From positions 2,790,001 through 2,854,000 of the forward strand of contig CATKHW010000422.1 in assembly GCA_949752795.1 (NCBI GenBank): DNA of 64,000 nucleotides, given 5' to 3'. The translations under genes and the position numbers were made by a program. Below the pieces are notes generated by a model, which was not told where the DNA came from, did no database searches, and saw nothing but the letters and a program-made list of their open reading frames with translations. Position 1 is the stretch's first letter; each line of letters opens with the position of its first letter. This document shows positions 1 to 13,422 of this stretch, in pieces. The stretch comes from Hyperoodon ampullatus (lineage: Eukaryota; Chordata; Mammalia; Artiodactyla; Ziphiidae).

Positions 1-303
1 CTTCCCGCCAGGAAGAAGAAGTAACCAAAGTCTCAGCCCCCCACCGGGAAGCAGCATAGGTCCTGAACCAAAATTTGGACTTGCGGTCAGCTCACGAAAA
101 CGAGTTGAAAAATGGAGCTCAGGGGCACAGCAATTCACAAACTGGCCGAGTAATAAAGGACAACTATCGTCCAAAAATCTGTTGAAGGAAGGCTACGAGG
201 CGGACCTGAAAGCGAGGCAGAATAGCAGGAAACAGATTTCAAGACGTACGTTGGAATCACCTTTGAAGCACAGGAAGAGGGGCACAACATCGACAATGAT
301 GCA
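1..303 (+). repeat. Partial unit 0 (3' end only)
   Basis: This is the last ~300 bp of a unit whose start lies outside the window. It carries the AATAAA hexamer at 152-157 and the conserved stretch leading into the first palindrome. Confidence 0.95.
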
Positions 304-2043
304 CTTGGCCAAAAAGGGCGTATGCGTTTTCTCCTGAATATATTCAGGAGAAAACGCATACGCCCTTTTTGGCCAAGCAAGCAAGCGGGCAATGCAAATC
401 TGCACTACAAAGAAGTATCACTTCCCACCGGTCAAAAGGGACTTCCACAAAATATGTAAAAACCAGAAAGGAAAGACAGGCCCTGGAGAACAGGGAGCCT
501 TGTTATGCTGATGGGCGAGATGTAAATTGCCAACTGCCTCACTGGAGGAGTGCATTGTGTTCCTTAAATCAAGTAAACAACAGAGCTACAGATCCAAGGG
601 CACTTCGAGTCTAGGGAATATACCTTGGGAAAACTGAAAATCAATAAGACAGAGCCACCCCAAAATTTAGGGCTGCACTGCTTACAAGGACCTCAACTTG
701 GGTACACCTTAAATATCCCAGGAAATATAAAAATGGTTCAAAAAATTGTGGTACTTACGTACGATGGAATATCCCTCAGCCATGAAATCAATGTCATAAG
801 ACCAGTAGCAGCAAAATGGGTGGATTCAGGTACGATGATTCTAAGTGAAATAAGTCACACAGAAAAAGAAACTTATCATAAGATATCACTTATGAAGATC
901 CTGTAAACATGGCTACACTTGAACTGAGTTAGGAAAGAGAACAGTGTCTCACATTTAGAAAACAGTCTTATGCCTGCTTAAGGGGGAAGGAGAGGTGGGG
1001 TGATGCATAAAACCAGAGTTTGATATAAGCACAGGTACCGTTCCAAAAACCAACTATGGAATAGACAAGACCTACACCTTCCTCAGTGAAAGGGACTCAA
1101 AACCCCATATTTCCCGCAGAGGAATATATCTGACTAGTAAGAATCTTAAAACCTATGTATTGATATGTCTCCGTAAGGGAATCATGTGTGTCTAGACTGG
1201 CATAAACATGGCAGCGAGAATCAGCTCAAACCCACTAGAAAAAGGAATTTCAAAAACAAAACAAAAAAAACTGGGAAATTCTTTACAATTCCTTCAGGGT
1301 CTCTGATGAAACCTGGAATGACCCTATCTACAATGACAGCTGGATGTGGCATAAGGAGGGACACTTGGGACTGAGACGATTGGTGATATTGGGTGAGCAA
1401 AGGCAGACCCTTTAAATCACAAATGCCTGGCTCCCATTCCATGGGTCCCAACTCTCCAGGTTGAAGGGAATATTACTACAGCTATAACATGTACGGGAAA
1501 CTTAGAGAACGGACACACTGTGAATACGAAAGGTTTCTAAAACTCAATGAATAGTCCCTCTCCTGGTGCTCTGGTTTGACTTTCCATCTGCTTTACTATC
1601 AACGTCCCAACTTGGAGAGACAGCCCCTTTAACCTCCTGGTTCGCACAGGTTTCCAATTTGGCAGAGGATGAAAGGGAAGAGGGAGAACCAATGAGAGAG
1701 TAGCTGTTAGGCATTTGGACGGGCACGTATGACTGTAATTTCCCGGCAGGAAGAAGAATTATCCAAACTCTCAGCCCCGCACCGGGAACCAGCAAAGGTC
1801 CTGAACCAAAATGTTGGACTTGCGGTCAGCTCACCTAAAACGAGTTGAAAAATGGAGCTCAGGGGCACAGCAATTCACAAACTGGCCGAGTAATAAAGGA
1901 CAACTATCGTCCAAAAATCTGTTGAGGGAAGGCAACGAGGCGGACTTGAAAGCGAGGCAGAATAGCAGGAAACAGATTGCAAGAGGTACGTTGGAATCGC
2001 CTTTAAAGCACAGGAAGAGTGGCACAACTTCGACAATGATGCA
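304..2043 (+). repeat. Unit 1 (unclassified)
   Basis: The palindrome at 304-377 is perfect. The 93-codon frame is open at 625-906. The TATA motif is lost, reading CACTAGAAAAAGG near 1234. At 1740 bp it is the longest unit. Confidence 0.95.
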
Positions 2044-2077
2044 CTTGGCCAAAAAGGGCGTATGCGTTTTCCCCTGA
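1811..2077 (+). other. 88-codon ATG frame ending inside the palindrome (unit 1)
   Basis: Here the usual AAAATTTTGG reads AAAATGTTGG, which supplies an ATG. The frame then runs through the conserved pre-palindrome region and stops at the TGA in the palindrome centre. The product would be basic and serine-rich, with no motif I recognise. Most units have the same open frame but only a TTG at this point. It is probably fortuitous. Confidence 0.2.
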
Positions 2078-3782
2078 ATATATTCAGGAGAAAACGCATA
2101 CACCCTTATGGGCCAAGCAAGCAAGCAGGCAATGCAAATCTGCACTACAAAGAAGTATCACTTCCCACCGGTCAAAAGGGACTTCCACAAAATATGTAAA
2201 AACCAGAAAGGCAAGACAGGCCCTGGAGAACAGGGAGTCTTGTTATGCTGATGGGCGGGATGTAAATTGCCAACTGCCTCTCAGGAGGAGTGCATTGTGT
2301 TCCCTAAATCAAGTAAACAACAGAGCAACAGAGCCAAGGGCACTTCCAGTCTAGGGAATATACCTTGGGAAAACTGAAAATCAATAAGACAGAGCCACCC
2401 CAAAATTTAGGGCTGCACTGCTTACAAGGACCTCAACTTGGGTACACCTTAAATATACCAGGAAATATAAAAATGGTTCAAAAAATTGTGGTACTTACAT
2501 ATGATGGAATATCCCTCAGCCTTGAAATCAATGTCATAAGACCAGGAGCAGCAAAATGGGTGGATTCAGGTACGATGATTCTAAGTGAAATGAGTCACAC
2601 AGAAAAAGAAACTTATCATAAGATATCACTTATGAAGATCCTGTAAACATGGCTACACTTGAACTGAGTTAGGAAAGAGCACAGTGTCTCACATTTAGAA
2701 AACACTCTGATGCCTGCTTAAGGGGGATGGAGATGTGGGGTGATGCATAAAACCAGAGTTTGATATAAGCACAGGTACCGTTCCAAAAACCAATAATGGA
2801 ATAGACAAGACCTACATCTTCCTCAGTGAAAGGGACTCAAAACCCCATATTTCCCGCAGAGGAATATATCTGACTAGAAAGAATCTTAAAACCTATGTAT
2901 TGATATGTCTCCGTAAGGGAATCAAGTGTGTCTAGACTGGCATAAACATGGCAGTGAGAATCAGCTCAAATCCACTATAAAAAGGAATTTCAAAAACAAA
3001 ACAAAAAAACTGGGAAATTCTTTACAATTCCTTCAGGGTCTCTGATGAAACCTGGAATGACCCTATCTACAATGACAGCTGGATGTGGCATAAGGTGGGA
3101 CACTTGGGACTGAGACGATTGGTGAGATTGGGTGAGCAAATGCAGACCGTTTAAAGCACAAATGCCTGGCACACATTCCATGGGTCCCAACTCTCCAGGT
3201 TGAAGGGAATATTACTACAGCTATAACATGTACGGGAACCCTAGAGAACAGACACACTGTGAATACGAAAGGTTTCTAAAACTCAACGAATAGTCCCTCT
3301 CCTGGTGCTCCGGTTTGACTTTCCATCTGCTTTACTATCAACCTCCTACCTTAGAGAGACAGCCCCTTTAACCTCCTGGTTCGCACAGGTTTCCAATTTG
3401 GCAGAGGATGAAAGGAAAGAGGGAGAACCAATGAGAGAGTAGCTGTTAGGCATTTGGACGGGCACATAACACTCTAACTTCCCGGCAGTTAGAAGTAGTA
3501 ACCAAAGTCTCAGCCCCCCACCGGGAACCAGCATAGGTCCTGAACCAAAATGTTGGACTTGCGGTCAGCTCACTAAAAACGAGTTGAAAAATGGAGCTCA
3601 GGTGCAGAGCAATTCACAAACTGGCCGAGTAATAAAGGACAACTATCGTCCAAAAATCTGTTGAGGGAAGGCAACGAGGCGGACCTGAAAGCGAGGCAGA
3701 ATAGCAGGAAACAGATTTCAAGAGGTACGTTGGAATCGCCTTTAAAGCACAGGAAGAGGGGCACAACTTCGACAATGATGCA
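2044..3782 (+). repeat. Unit 2 (unclassified)
   Basis: The palindrome at 2044-2117 has three mismatched sites: CCCCTG in the left arm, and CACCC and TTATG in the right arm. The 93-codon frame is open at 2365-2646. TATAAAAAG is present at 2976-2984. Confidence 0.95.
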
Positions 3783-5521
3783 CTTGGCCAAAAAGGGCGT
3801 ATGCGTTTTCTCCTGAATATATTCAGGAGAAAACGCATACGCCCTTTTTTGCCAAGCAAGCAAGCAGGCAATGCAAATCTGCACTACAAAGAAGTATCAC
3901 TTCCCACTGGTCAAAAGGGACTTCCACAAAATATGTAAAAACCAAAAAGGCAAGACAGGCCCTGGAGAAGAGGAAGCCTTGTTATGCTGATGGGCGGGAT
4001 GTAAATTGCCAACTGCCTCTCTGGAGGAGTACATTGTGTTCCCTAAAACAAGTAATGAACAGAGTTACAGAGCCAAGGGCACTTCCAGTCTAGGGAATAT
4101 ACCTTGGGAAAACTGAAAATCAATAAGACAGAGCCACCCCAAAACTTAGGGCTGCACTGTTTACAAGGACCTCAACTTGGGTACACCTTATATATCCCAG
4201 GAAATATAAAAATGGTTCAAAAAATTGTGGTACTTACGTACGATGGAATATCCCTCAGCCATGAAATCAATGTCATAAGACCAGTAGCAGCAAAATGGGT
4301 GGATTCAGGTACGATGATTCTAAGTGAAATAAGTCACACAGAAAAAGAAACTTATCATAAGATATCACTTATGAAGATCCTGTAAACATGGCTACACTTG
4401 AACTGAGTTAGGAAAGAGAACAGTGTCTCACATTTAGAAAACACTCTTATGCCTGCTTAAGGGGGAAAGAGAGGTGGGGTGATGCATAAAAACAGAGTTT
4501 GATATAAGCACAGGTACCGTTCCAAAAACCAAGTATGGAATAGCCAAGACCTACACCTTCCTCAGTGAAAGGCACTCAAAACACCATATTTCCCGCAGAG
4601 GAATATATCTGACTAGTAAGAATCTTAAAACCTATTTATTGTTATGTCTCCATAAGGGAATCAAGTGTGTCTAGACTGGCATAATCATGGCAGCGAGAAT
4701 CAGCTCAAACACACTATAAAAAGGAATTTCACAAACAAAACAAAAAAACTGGGAAATGCTTTACAATTCTTTCAGCGTCTCTGATGAAACCTGTAATGAC
4801 CCTATCTACAATGACAGCTGGATGTGGCATAAGGCTGGACACTTGGGACTGAGACGATTGGTGAGATTGGGTGAGCAAATGCAGACCCTTTAAAGCAATA
4901 ATGCATGGCACCCAATCCATGGGTCCCAACTCTCCAGGTTGAAGGGAATATTACTACAGTTATAACATGTACGGGAAACCTAGAGTACGGACACACTGTG
5001 AATACGAAAGGTTTCTAAAACTCAACGAATAGTCCCTCTCCTGGTGCTCCGGTTTGACTTTCCATCTGCTTTACTATCAAACTCCCAACTTGGAGAGACA
5101 TCCCCTTTAACCTCCTGGTACGCACAGGTTTCCAATTTGGCAGAGGATGAAAGGGAAGAGGGAGAACCAATGAGAGAGTAGCTGTTAGGCATTTGGACGG
5201 GCACATATCACTCTAATTTCCCGGCAGGAAGAAGAATTAACTAATGTCTCAGCGACCCACCGGGAACCAGCATAGGTCCTGAACCAAAATGTTGGACTTG
5301 CGGTCAGGTCACAAAAAACGAGTTGAAAAATCGAGCTCAGGGGCACAGCAATTCACAAAATGGCCGAGTAATAAAGGACAACTATCGTCCAAAAATCTGT
5401 TGAGGGAAGGCAACGAGGCATACTTGAAAGCGAAGCAGAATAGCAGGAAACAGATGTCAAGAGGTACGTTGGAATCGCCTTTAAAGCACAGGAAGAGGGA
5501 CACAACTTCGACAATGATGCA
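3783..5521 (+). repeat. Unit 3 (unclassified)
   Basis: The palindrome at 3783-3856 has one mismatch, a T for G that gives TTTTTTGCC. The 93-codon frame is open at 4104-4385. Confidence 0.95.
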
Positions 5522-5555
5522 CTTGGCCAAAAAGGGCGTATGCGTTTTCTTCTGA
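5289..5555 (+). other. 88-codon ATG frame ending inside the palindrome (unit 3)
   Basis: This is the second unit with an ATG at this place and an open frame. Unit 2 also has the ATG near 3550, but a TAA in CTCACTAAAAAC closes it after about ten codons. That argues against a conserved protein. Confidence 0.2.
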
Positions 5556-7260
5556 ATATATTCAGGAGAAAACGCATACGCCCTTTTTGGCCAAGCAAGC
5601 AAGCGGGCAATGCAAATCTGCACTACAAAGAAGTAACACTTCCCACCGGTCAAAAGGGACATCCACAAAATGTGTAAAAACCAGAAAGGCAAGACAGGAC
5701 CTGGAGAACAGGGAGCCTTGTTATGCTGATGGGCGGGATGTAAATTGCCAACTGCCTCTCTGGAGGAGTGCATTGTGTTCCCTAAAACAAGTAAACAACA
5801 GAGCTACAGAGCCAAGGGCACTTCCATTCTAGGGAATACACCTTGGGAAAACTGAAAATCAATAATACAGAGCCACCCCAATATTTAGGGCTGCACAGCT
5901 TACAAGGACCTCAACTTGGGTACACCTTAAATATCCCAGGAAATATAATAATGGTTCAAAAAATTGTGGTACGTACGTACGATGGAATATCCCTCAGCCA
6001 TGAAATCAATGTCATAAGACCAGTAGGAGCAAAATGGGTGGGTTCAGGTACGATGATTCTAAGTGAAATAAGTCACACAGAAAAAGAAACTTATCATAAG
6101 ATATCACTTATGAAGATCCTGTAAACATGGCTACACTTGAACTGAGTTAGGAAAGAGAACAGTGTCTCACATTTAGAAAACACTCTTATGCCTGCTTAAG
6201 GGGGAAGGAGAGGTGGGGTGATGCATAAAACCAGAGTTTGATATAAGCACACGTACCGTTCCAAAAACCAACTATGGAATAGACAAGACCTACACCTTTC
6301 TCAGTGAAAGGGACTCAAAACACCATATTTCCCGCAGAGGAATATATCTGACTAGTAAGAATCTTAAAACCTATGTATTGATATGTCTCCGTAAGGGAAT
6401 CAAATGTGTCTAGACAGGCATAAACATGGCAGCGAGAATCAGCTCAAACTCACTATAAAAAGGAATTTCAAAAACAAAACAAGAAAACTGGGAAATTCTT
6501 TACAATTCCTTCAGGGTCTCTGATGAAACCTGGAATGACCGTATCTACAACGACAGCTGGATGTGGCATAAGGAGGGACACTTGGGACTGAGACGATTTG
6601 TGAGATTGGGTGAGCAAATGCAGACCCTTTAAAGCACAAATGCCTGGCACCCATTCCATGGGTCCCAACTCTCCAGGTTGAAGGGAATATTACTACAGCT
6701 ATAACATGTACGGGAAACCTAGAGAACGGACACACTGTGAATACGAAAGGTTTCTAAAACTCAACGAATAGTCCCTCTCCTGGTGCTCCGGTTTGACTTT
6801 CCATCTGCTTTACTATCAACCTCCCAACTTGGAGAGACAGCCCCTTTAACCTCCTGGTTTGCATAGGTTGCCAATTTGGCAAAGGATGAAAGGGAAGAGG
6901 GAGAACTAATGAGAGAGTAGCTGTTAGGCATTTGGACGGGCACATATCACTGTAATTTCCCGGCAGGAAGAAGAATTAACCAAAGTCTCAGCCACCCACC
7001 AGGAACCGGTATAGGTCCTGAACCAAAATTTTGGACTTGCGGTCAGCTCACCAAAAACAAGTTGAAAAATGGAGCTCAGGGGCACTGCAATTCACAAACT
7101 GGCCGAGTCATAAAGGACAACTATCGTCCAAAAATCTGTTGAGGGAAGGAAACGAGGCGGACTTGAAAGCGAGGCAGAATAGCAGGAAACAGATTTCAAG
7201 AGGTACGTTGGAATCGCCTTTAAAGAACAGGAAGAGGGGCACAACTTCGACAATGATGCA
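5522..7260 (+). repeat. Unit 4 (unclassified)
   Basis: The palindrome at 5522-5595 has one left-arm mismatch, TTCTGA instead of TCCTGA. The 93-codon frame is open at 5843-6124. Confidence 0.95.
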
Positions 7261-8999
7261 CTTGGCCAAAAAGGGCGTATGCGTTTTCTCCTGAATATAT
7301 TCAGGAGAAAACGCATACGCCCTTTTTGGCCAAGCAAGCAAGCGGGCAATGCAAAGCTGCACTAAAAAGAAGTATCACTTCCCACCGGTCAAAAGGGACA
7401 TCCACAAAATGTGTAAAAACCAGAAAGGCAAGACAGGCCCTGGAGAACAGGGAGCCTTGATATGTTGAAGGGCGGGATGTAAATTGCCATCTGCCTCTCT
7501 GGAGGAGTGCATTGTGTTCCCTAAAACAAGTAAAGAACAGAGCTACAGAGCCAAGGGCATTTCCAAACTAGGGAATATACCTTGGGAAAACTGAAAATAA
7601 ATAAGACAGAGCCACCCCAAAATTTAGGGCTGCACTGCTTACAAGGACCTCAACTTGGTTCCACCTTAAATATGCCAGGAAATATAAAAATGGTTCAAAA
7701 AATTGTGGTACTTACGTACGATGGAATATCCCTCAGCCATGAAATCAATGTCATAAGACCAGTAGCAGCAAAATGGGTGGATTCAGGTACGATGATTCTA
7801 AGTGAAATAAGTCACACAGAAAAAGTAACTTATCATAAGATATCAGTTATGAAGATCCTGTAAACATGGCTACACTTGAACTGAGTTAGGAAAGAGAACA
7901 GTGTCTCATATTTAGAAAACACTCTTATGCCTGCTTAAGGGGGAAGGAGAGGTGGGGTGATGCATAAAACCTGAGTTTGATATAAGCACACATACCGTTC
8001 CAAAAACCAACTATGGAATAGACAAGACCTACACCTTTCTCAGTGAAAGGGACTCAAAACACCATATTTCCCGCAGAGGAATATATCTGACTAGTAAGAA
8101 TCTTAAAACCTATGTATTGATATGTCTCCGTAAGGGAATCAAGTGTGTCTAGACTGGCATAAACATGGCAGCGAGAATCAGCTCAAACCCACTATAAAAA
8201 GGAATTTCAAAAACAAAACAAAAAAAATGGGAAATTCTTTACAATTCCTTCAGGGTCTCTGAGGAAACCTGGAATGACCATATATACAACGACAGCTGGA
8301 TGTGGCATAAGGAGGGACACTTGGGACTGAGACGATTGGTGAGATTGGGTGAGCAAATGCAGACCCTTTAAAGCACAAATGCTTGGCACCCATTCCATGA
8401 GTCCCAACTCTCCAGGTTGAAGGAAATATTACTACAGCTATAACATGTACGGGAAACCTAGAGAACGGACACACTGTGAATACGAAAGGTTTCTAAAACT
8501 CAACGAATAGTCCCTATCCTGGTGCTCCGGTTTGACTTTCCATCTGCTTTACTATCAACCTCCCAACGTGTAGAGACAGCCCCTTTAACCTCCTGGTTCG
8601 CACAGGTTTCCAATTTGGCAGAGGATGAAAGGGAAGAGGGAGAACCAATGAGGGAGTAGCTGTTAGGCTTTTGGATGGGCACATATCACTCTAAATTCCC
8701 GGCAGGAAGAAGAATTAACCAAAGTCTCAGCCACCCACTGGGAACCAGTATAGGTCCTGAACCAAAATTTTGGACTTGCGGTCAGCTCACCAAAAACGAG
8801 TTGAAAAATGGAGCTCAGGGGCACAGCAATTCACAAACTGGCCGAGTAATAAAGGAAAACTATCGTCCAAAAATCTGTTGAGGGAAGGCAACGAGGCGGA
8901 CTTGAAAGCGAGGCAGAATAGCAGGAAACAGATTTCATGAGGTACGTTGGAATCGCCTTTAAAGCACAGGAAGAGGGGCACAACTTCGACATTGATGCC
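7261..8999 (+). repeat. Unit 5 (C-like from mid-unit)
   Basis: The palindrome at 7261-7334 is perfect. The 93-codon frame is open at 7582-7863. From about 7820 onward the unit carries class C marks, including GAGGAAACC and CATATATAC in the tail. Confidence 0.95.
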
Positions 9000-10735
9000 C
9001 TTGGCCAAAAAGGGCGTATGCGTTTTCTCCTGAATATATTCAGGAGAAAACGCATACGCCCTTTTTGGCCAAGCAAGCAAGCGGGCAATGCAAATCGGCA
9101 CAACAAAGAAGTATCCCTTCCCACTGGTCAAAAGGGACATCCACAAAATGTGTAAAAACCAGTAAGGCAAGACGGGCCCTGGAGAACAGGGAGCCTTGTT
9201 ATGCTGATGGGCGGGATGTAAATTGCCAACTGCCTCTCTGGAGGAGTGCACTGTGTTTACTAAAACAAGTAAACAACAGAGCTACAGAGCCAAGGGCACT
9301 TCCAGTCTAGGGAATATACCTTGGGAAAACTGAAAATCAATAATACAGAGCCACCCCAATATTTAGGGCTGCAGTGCTTACAAGGACCTCAACTTGGGTA
9401 CACCTTAAATATCCCAGGAAATATAAAAATGGTTCAAAAAATTGTGGTAATTACGTACGATGGATTATCCCTCAGCTATGAAATCAATGTCATAAGACCA
9501 GCAGCAGCAAAATGGGTGGATTCAGGTACGATGATTCTAAGTGAAATAAGTCACACAGAAAAAGAAACTTATCATAAGATATCACTTATGAAGATCCTGT
9601 AAACATGGCTACACTTGAACTGAGTTAGGAAAGAGAACAGTGTCTCACATTTAGAAAACACTCTTATGCCTGCTTAAGGGGGATGGAGAGGTGGGGTGAT
9701 GCATAAAACCTGAGTTTGATATAAGCACACGTACCGTTCCAAAAACCAACTATGGAATAGACAAGACCTACACCTTTCTCAGTGAAAGGGACTCAAAACA
9801 CCATATTTCCCCCAGAGGAATATATCTGACTAGTAAGAATTTTAAAACCTATGTATTGATATGTCTCCGTAAGGGAATCAAGTGTGTCTAGACTGGCATA
9901 AACATGGCAGCGAGAATCAGCTCAAACCCACTATAAAAAGGAATTTCAAAAACAAAACAAAAAAAATGGGAAATTTTTTACAATTCCTTCAGGGTCTCTG
10001 AGGAAACCTGGAATGACCATATATACGACAGCTGGATGTGGCATAAGGAGGGACACTTGGGACTGAGACGATTGGTGAGATTGGGTGAGCAAATGCAGAC
10101 CCTTTAAAGCACAAATGCTTGGCACCCATTCCATAAGTCCCAACTGTCCAGGTTGAAGGGAATATTACTACAGCTATAACATGTACGGGAAACCTAGAGA
10201 ACGGACACACTGTGAATACGAAAGGTTTCTAAAACTCAACGAATAGTCCCTATCCTGGTGCTCTGGTTTGACTTTCCATCTGCTTTACTATCAACCTCCC
10301 AACTTGGAGAGACAGCCCCTTTAACCTCCTGGTTCGCACAGGTTTCCAATTTGGCAGAGGATGAAAGGGAAGAGGGAGAAACAATGAGAGAGTAGCTGTT
10401 AGGCATTTGGACCGGCACATATCACTGTAATTTCCCGGCAGGAATAAGAATTAACCAAAGTCTCAGCCACCCACCGGGAACCAGTATATATCCTGAACCA
10501 AAATTTTGGACTTGCGGTCAGCTCACCAAAAACGAGTTGAAAAATGGAGCTCAGGGGCACAGCAATTCACAAACTGGCCGAGTAATAAAGGACAACTATC
10601 GTCCAAAAATCTGTTGAGGGAAGGCAACGAGGCGGACTTGAAAGCGAGGCAGAATAGCAGGAAACAGATTTCAAGAGGTACGTTGGAATCGCCTTTAAAG
10701 CACAGGAAGAGGGGCACAACTTCGACAATGATGCA
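9000..10735 (+). repeat. Unit 6 (class D)
   Basis: The palindrome at 9000-9073 is perfect. The frame is open at 9321-9602. A 3-bp deletion in the tail (TATATACGACAG near 10021) makes all D units 1736 bp long. Confidence 0.95.
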
Positions 10736-12474
10736 CTTGGCCAAAAAGGGCGTATGCGTTTTCTCCTGAATATATTCAGGAGAAAACGCATACGCCCTTT
10801 TTGACCAAGCAAGCAAGCGGGCAATGCAAATCTGCACTACAAAGAAGTATCACTTCCCACCGGTCAAAAGAGACATCCACAAAATGTGTAAAAACCAGAA
10901 AGGCAAGACAGGCCCTGGAGAACAGGGAGCCTTGTTATGCTGATGGGCGGGATGTAAATTGCCAACTGCCTCTCTGGAGGAGTGCATTGTGTTCCCTAAA
11001 ACAAGTAAACAACAGAGCTACAGAGCCAAGGGCACTTCCAGTCTAGGGAATATACCTTGAGAAAACTGAAAATCAATAAGACAGAGCCACCCCAAAATTT
11101 AGGGCTGCACTGCTTACAAGGACCTCAACTTGGATACACCTTAAGTATCCCAGGAAATATAAAAATGGGTCAAAAAATTGTGGTACTTACGTACGATGGA
11201 ATATCCCTCAGCCATGAAATCAATGTCATAAGACCAGTAGCAGCAAAATGGGTGTATTCAGGTACGATGATTCTAAGCGAAATAAGTCACACAGAAAAAG
11301 AAACTTATCATAAGGTATCACTTAAGAAGATCCTGTAAACATGGCTACACTTGAACTGAGTTAGGAAAGAGAACAGTGTCTCATATTTAGAAAACACTCT
11401 TATGCCTGCTTAAGGGGGAAGGAGAGGTGGGGTGATGCATAAAACCAGAGTTTGATATAAGCACAGGTACCGTTCCAAACACCAACTATGGAATAGACAA
11501 GACATACACCTTCCTCAGTGAAAGGGACTCAAAATCCCATATTTCCCACAGAGGAATATATCTGACTAGTAAGAATCTTAAAACCTATGTATTGATATGT
11601 CTCTGTAAGGGAATGAAGTGTGTCTAGACTGGCATAAACATGGCAGTGAGAATCAGCTCAAACCCACTATAAAAAGGAATTTCAAAAACAAAACAAAAAA
11701 ACTGGGAATTTCTTTACAATTCCTTCAGGGTCTCTGATGAAACCTGGAATGACCCTATCTACAACGACAGCTGGATGTGGCATAAGTCTGGACACATGGG
11801 ACTGAGAGAATTGGTGAGATTGGGTGAGCAAATGCAGACCCTTTAAAGCAATAATGCATGGCACCCATTCCTTGGGTCCCAACTCTCCAGTTTGAAGGGA
11901 ATATTACTACAGTTATAACATGTACGGGAAACCTAGAGAACGGACACACTGTGAATACGAAAGGTTTCTAAAACTCAATGAATAGCCCCACTCCTGGTGC
12001 TCCGGTTTGACTTTCCATCAGCTTTACTATCAACCGCCCAACTTGGAGAAACAGCCCCTTTAACCTCCTGGTTTGCACAGGTTGCCAATTTGGCAGAGGA
12101 TGAAAGGAAACAGGGAGAACCAATGAGAGAGTAGCTCTTAGGCATTTAGACGGGCACATATCACTCTAACTTCCCCGCAGGAAGAAGAATTAACCAAAGT
12201 CTCAGCCACCCACCGGGAACCAGTATAGGTCCTGAACCAAAATTTTGGACTTGCGGTCAGCTCACCAAAAACGAGTTGAAAAATGGAGCTCAGGGGCACA
12301 GCAATTCACAAACTGGCCGAGTAATAAAGGACAACTATCGTCCAAAAATCTGTTGAGGAAAGGCAACGAGGCGGACTTGAAAGCGAGGCAGAATAGCAGG
12401 AAAGAGATTTCAAGAGGTACGTTGGAATCGCCTTTAAAGCACAGGAAGAGGGGCACAACTTCGACAATGATGCA
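10736..12474 (+). repeat. Unit 7 (class E)
   Basis: The palindrome at 10736-10809 has one right-arm mismatch, TTGACC, shared by all E units. The frame is open at 11057-11338 with the class mark TTGAGAAAAC. Unlike later E units, this copy keeps an intact TATAAAAAG. Confidence 0.95.
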
Positions 12475-12548
12475 CTTGGCCAAAAAGGGCGTATGCGTTT
12501 TCTCCTGAATATATTCAGGAGAAAACGCATACGCCCTTTTTGGCCAAG
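12475..12548. repeat. 74-bp perfect palindrome (reference copy)
   Basis: The sequence runs from CTTGGCC to GGCCAAG and reads the same on both strands. As RNA or single-stranded DNA it can fold into a 35-bp stem with a 4-nt TATA loop. The flanking bases do not pair, so the symmetry ends sharply. Each arm has two CpGs and an A/T run. No target-site duplication flanks it, so I see no proof that it is an inserted foldback element. Counting arms only, 12 of 37 copies are perfect (units 1, 5, 6, 8, 11, 16, 18, 22, 26, 28, 32, 33). Possible roles such as cruciform formation or a double-stranded RNA source are inference. Confidence 0.97.
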
Positions 12549-12560
12549 CAAGCAAGCGGG
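12546..12560 (+). repeat. AAGC mini-repeat next to the palindrome
   Basis: The right arm runs into AAGCAAGCAAGC followed by GGG. The mini-repeat is present in nearly all units and is slightly altered in units 27 (CAAACAAGC) and 34 (AAGCAGGC). No function is apparent. Confidence 0.7.
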
Positions 12561-12795
12561 CAATGCAAATCTGCACTAAAAAGAAGTATCACTTCCCACC
12601 GGTCAAAAGGGACATCCACAAAATGTGTAAAAACCAGAAAGGCAAGACAGGCCCTGGAGAACAGGGAGCCTTGTTATGCTGATGGGCGGGATGTAAATTG
12701 CCAACTGCCTCTCTGGAGGAGTGCATTGTGTTCCCTAAAACAAGTAAAGAAGAGAGCTACAGAGCCAAGGGCACTTCCAGTCTAGGGAATATACC

Positions 12796-13077
12796 TTGGG
12801 AAAACTGAAAATCAAAAAGACACAGCCACCCCAAAATTTAGGGCTGCACTGCTTACAAGGACCTCAACTTGGGTACACCTTAAATATCCCAGGAAATATA
12901 AAAATGGTTCAAAAAATTGTGGTACTTACGTACGATGGAATATCCCTCAGCCATGAAATCAATGTCATAAGACCAGTAGCAGCAAAATGGGTGGATTCAG
13001 GTACGATGATTCTAAGTGAAATAAGTCACACAGAAAAAGAAACTTATCATAAGATATCACTTATGAAGATCCTGTAA
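12796..13077 (+). pseudogene. 93-codon open frame of the unit, not believed to be a gene
   Basis: The frame opens at a TTG, which is not a normal start in nuclear genes. The first ATG is at 12904 and would leave only 57 codons. It has no signal peptide, membrane segment or motif that I recognise. The frame is open in most units on the left and centre of the array but is broken by stops or 1-bp losses in units 27-31 and 33-37. Amino acid changes between units look frequent and unconstrained. It could be a remnant of an old coding sequence, perhaps from a mobile element, but I cannot show this. Confidence 0.35.
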
Positions 13078-13150
13078 ACATGGCTACACTTGAACTGAGT
13101 TAGGAAAGAGAACAGTGTCTCACATTTAGAAAACACTCTTATGCCTGCTT

Positions 13151-13171
13151 AAGGGGGAAGGAGAGGTGGGG
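13151..13171 (+). other. Purine-rich G-run
   Basis: A purine run of 16 bases is followed by T and GGGG. It contains four runs of two or more G within 19 bases, so a weak two-layer G-quadruplex is possible. It also resembles the polypurine tract of a retroelement, but no LTR or primer site was found beside it. It is present in nearly every unit with small changes. Confidence 0.4.
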
Positions 13172-13406
13172 TGATGCATAAAACCAGAGTTTGATATAAG
13201 CACAGGTACCGTTCCAAAAACCAACTATGGAATAGACAAGACCTACACCTTCCTCAGTGAAAGGGACTCAAAACCCCATATTTCCCGCAGAGGAATATAT
13301 CTGACTAGTAAGAATCTTAAAACCTATGTATTGATATGTGTCCGTAAGGGAATCAAGTGTGTCTAGACTGGCATAAACATGGCAGTGAGAATAAGCTCAA
13401 ACCCAC

Positions 13407-13415
13407 TATAAAAAG
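13407..13415 (+). promoter_or_regulatory. TATA-box-like motif
   Basis: TATAAAAAG fits the RNA polymerase II TATA consensus. It is conserved in most units and lies just before the A-rich tract. It is destroyed in unit 1 (TAGAAAAAG) and in units 14, 19, 23 and 24 (TCTAAAAAG). No initiator or upstream elements could be tied to it, so promoter activity is only a possibility. Confidence 0.3.
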
Positions 13416-13422
13416 TAATTTC

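Noticed and set aside
135..392. Short antisense frame of 85 codons repeated in many units
   Set aside because: It starts at TTG, overlaps other frames and has no recognisable domain. It recurs only because the DNA repeats.
12475..12548. Palindrome as a MITE or foldback transposon insertion
   Set aside because: The bases flanking both ends do not form a target-site duplication and there is no internal sequence between the arms.
12475..12548. Palindrome as a rho-independent terminator
   Set aside because: The stem is far longer than usual, is not GC-rich at its base, has no following T-run outside the stem, and the context is not bacterial.
12262..12576. Antisense open frame of about 104 codons across the palindrome, recurring in most units and reaching 154 codons in a few (for example 8787-9251)
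   Set aside because: It opens at GTG, has no in-frame ATG, depends on the palindrome sequence itself, and lengthens only where a TAG happens to be lost, as in class D units.
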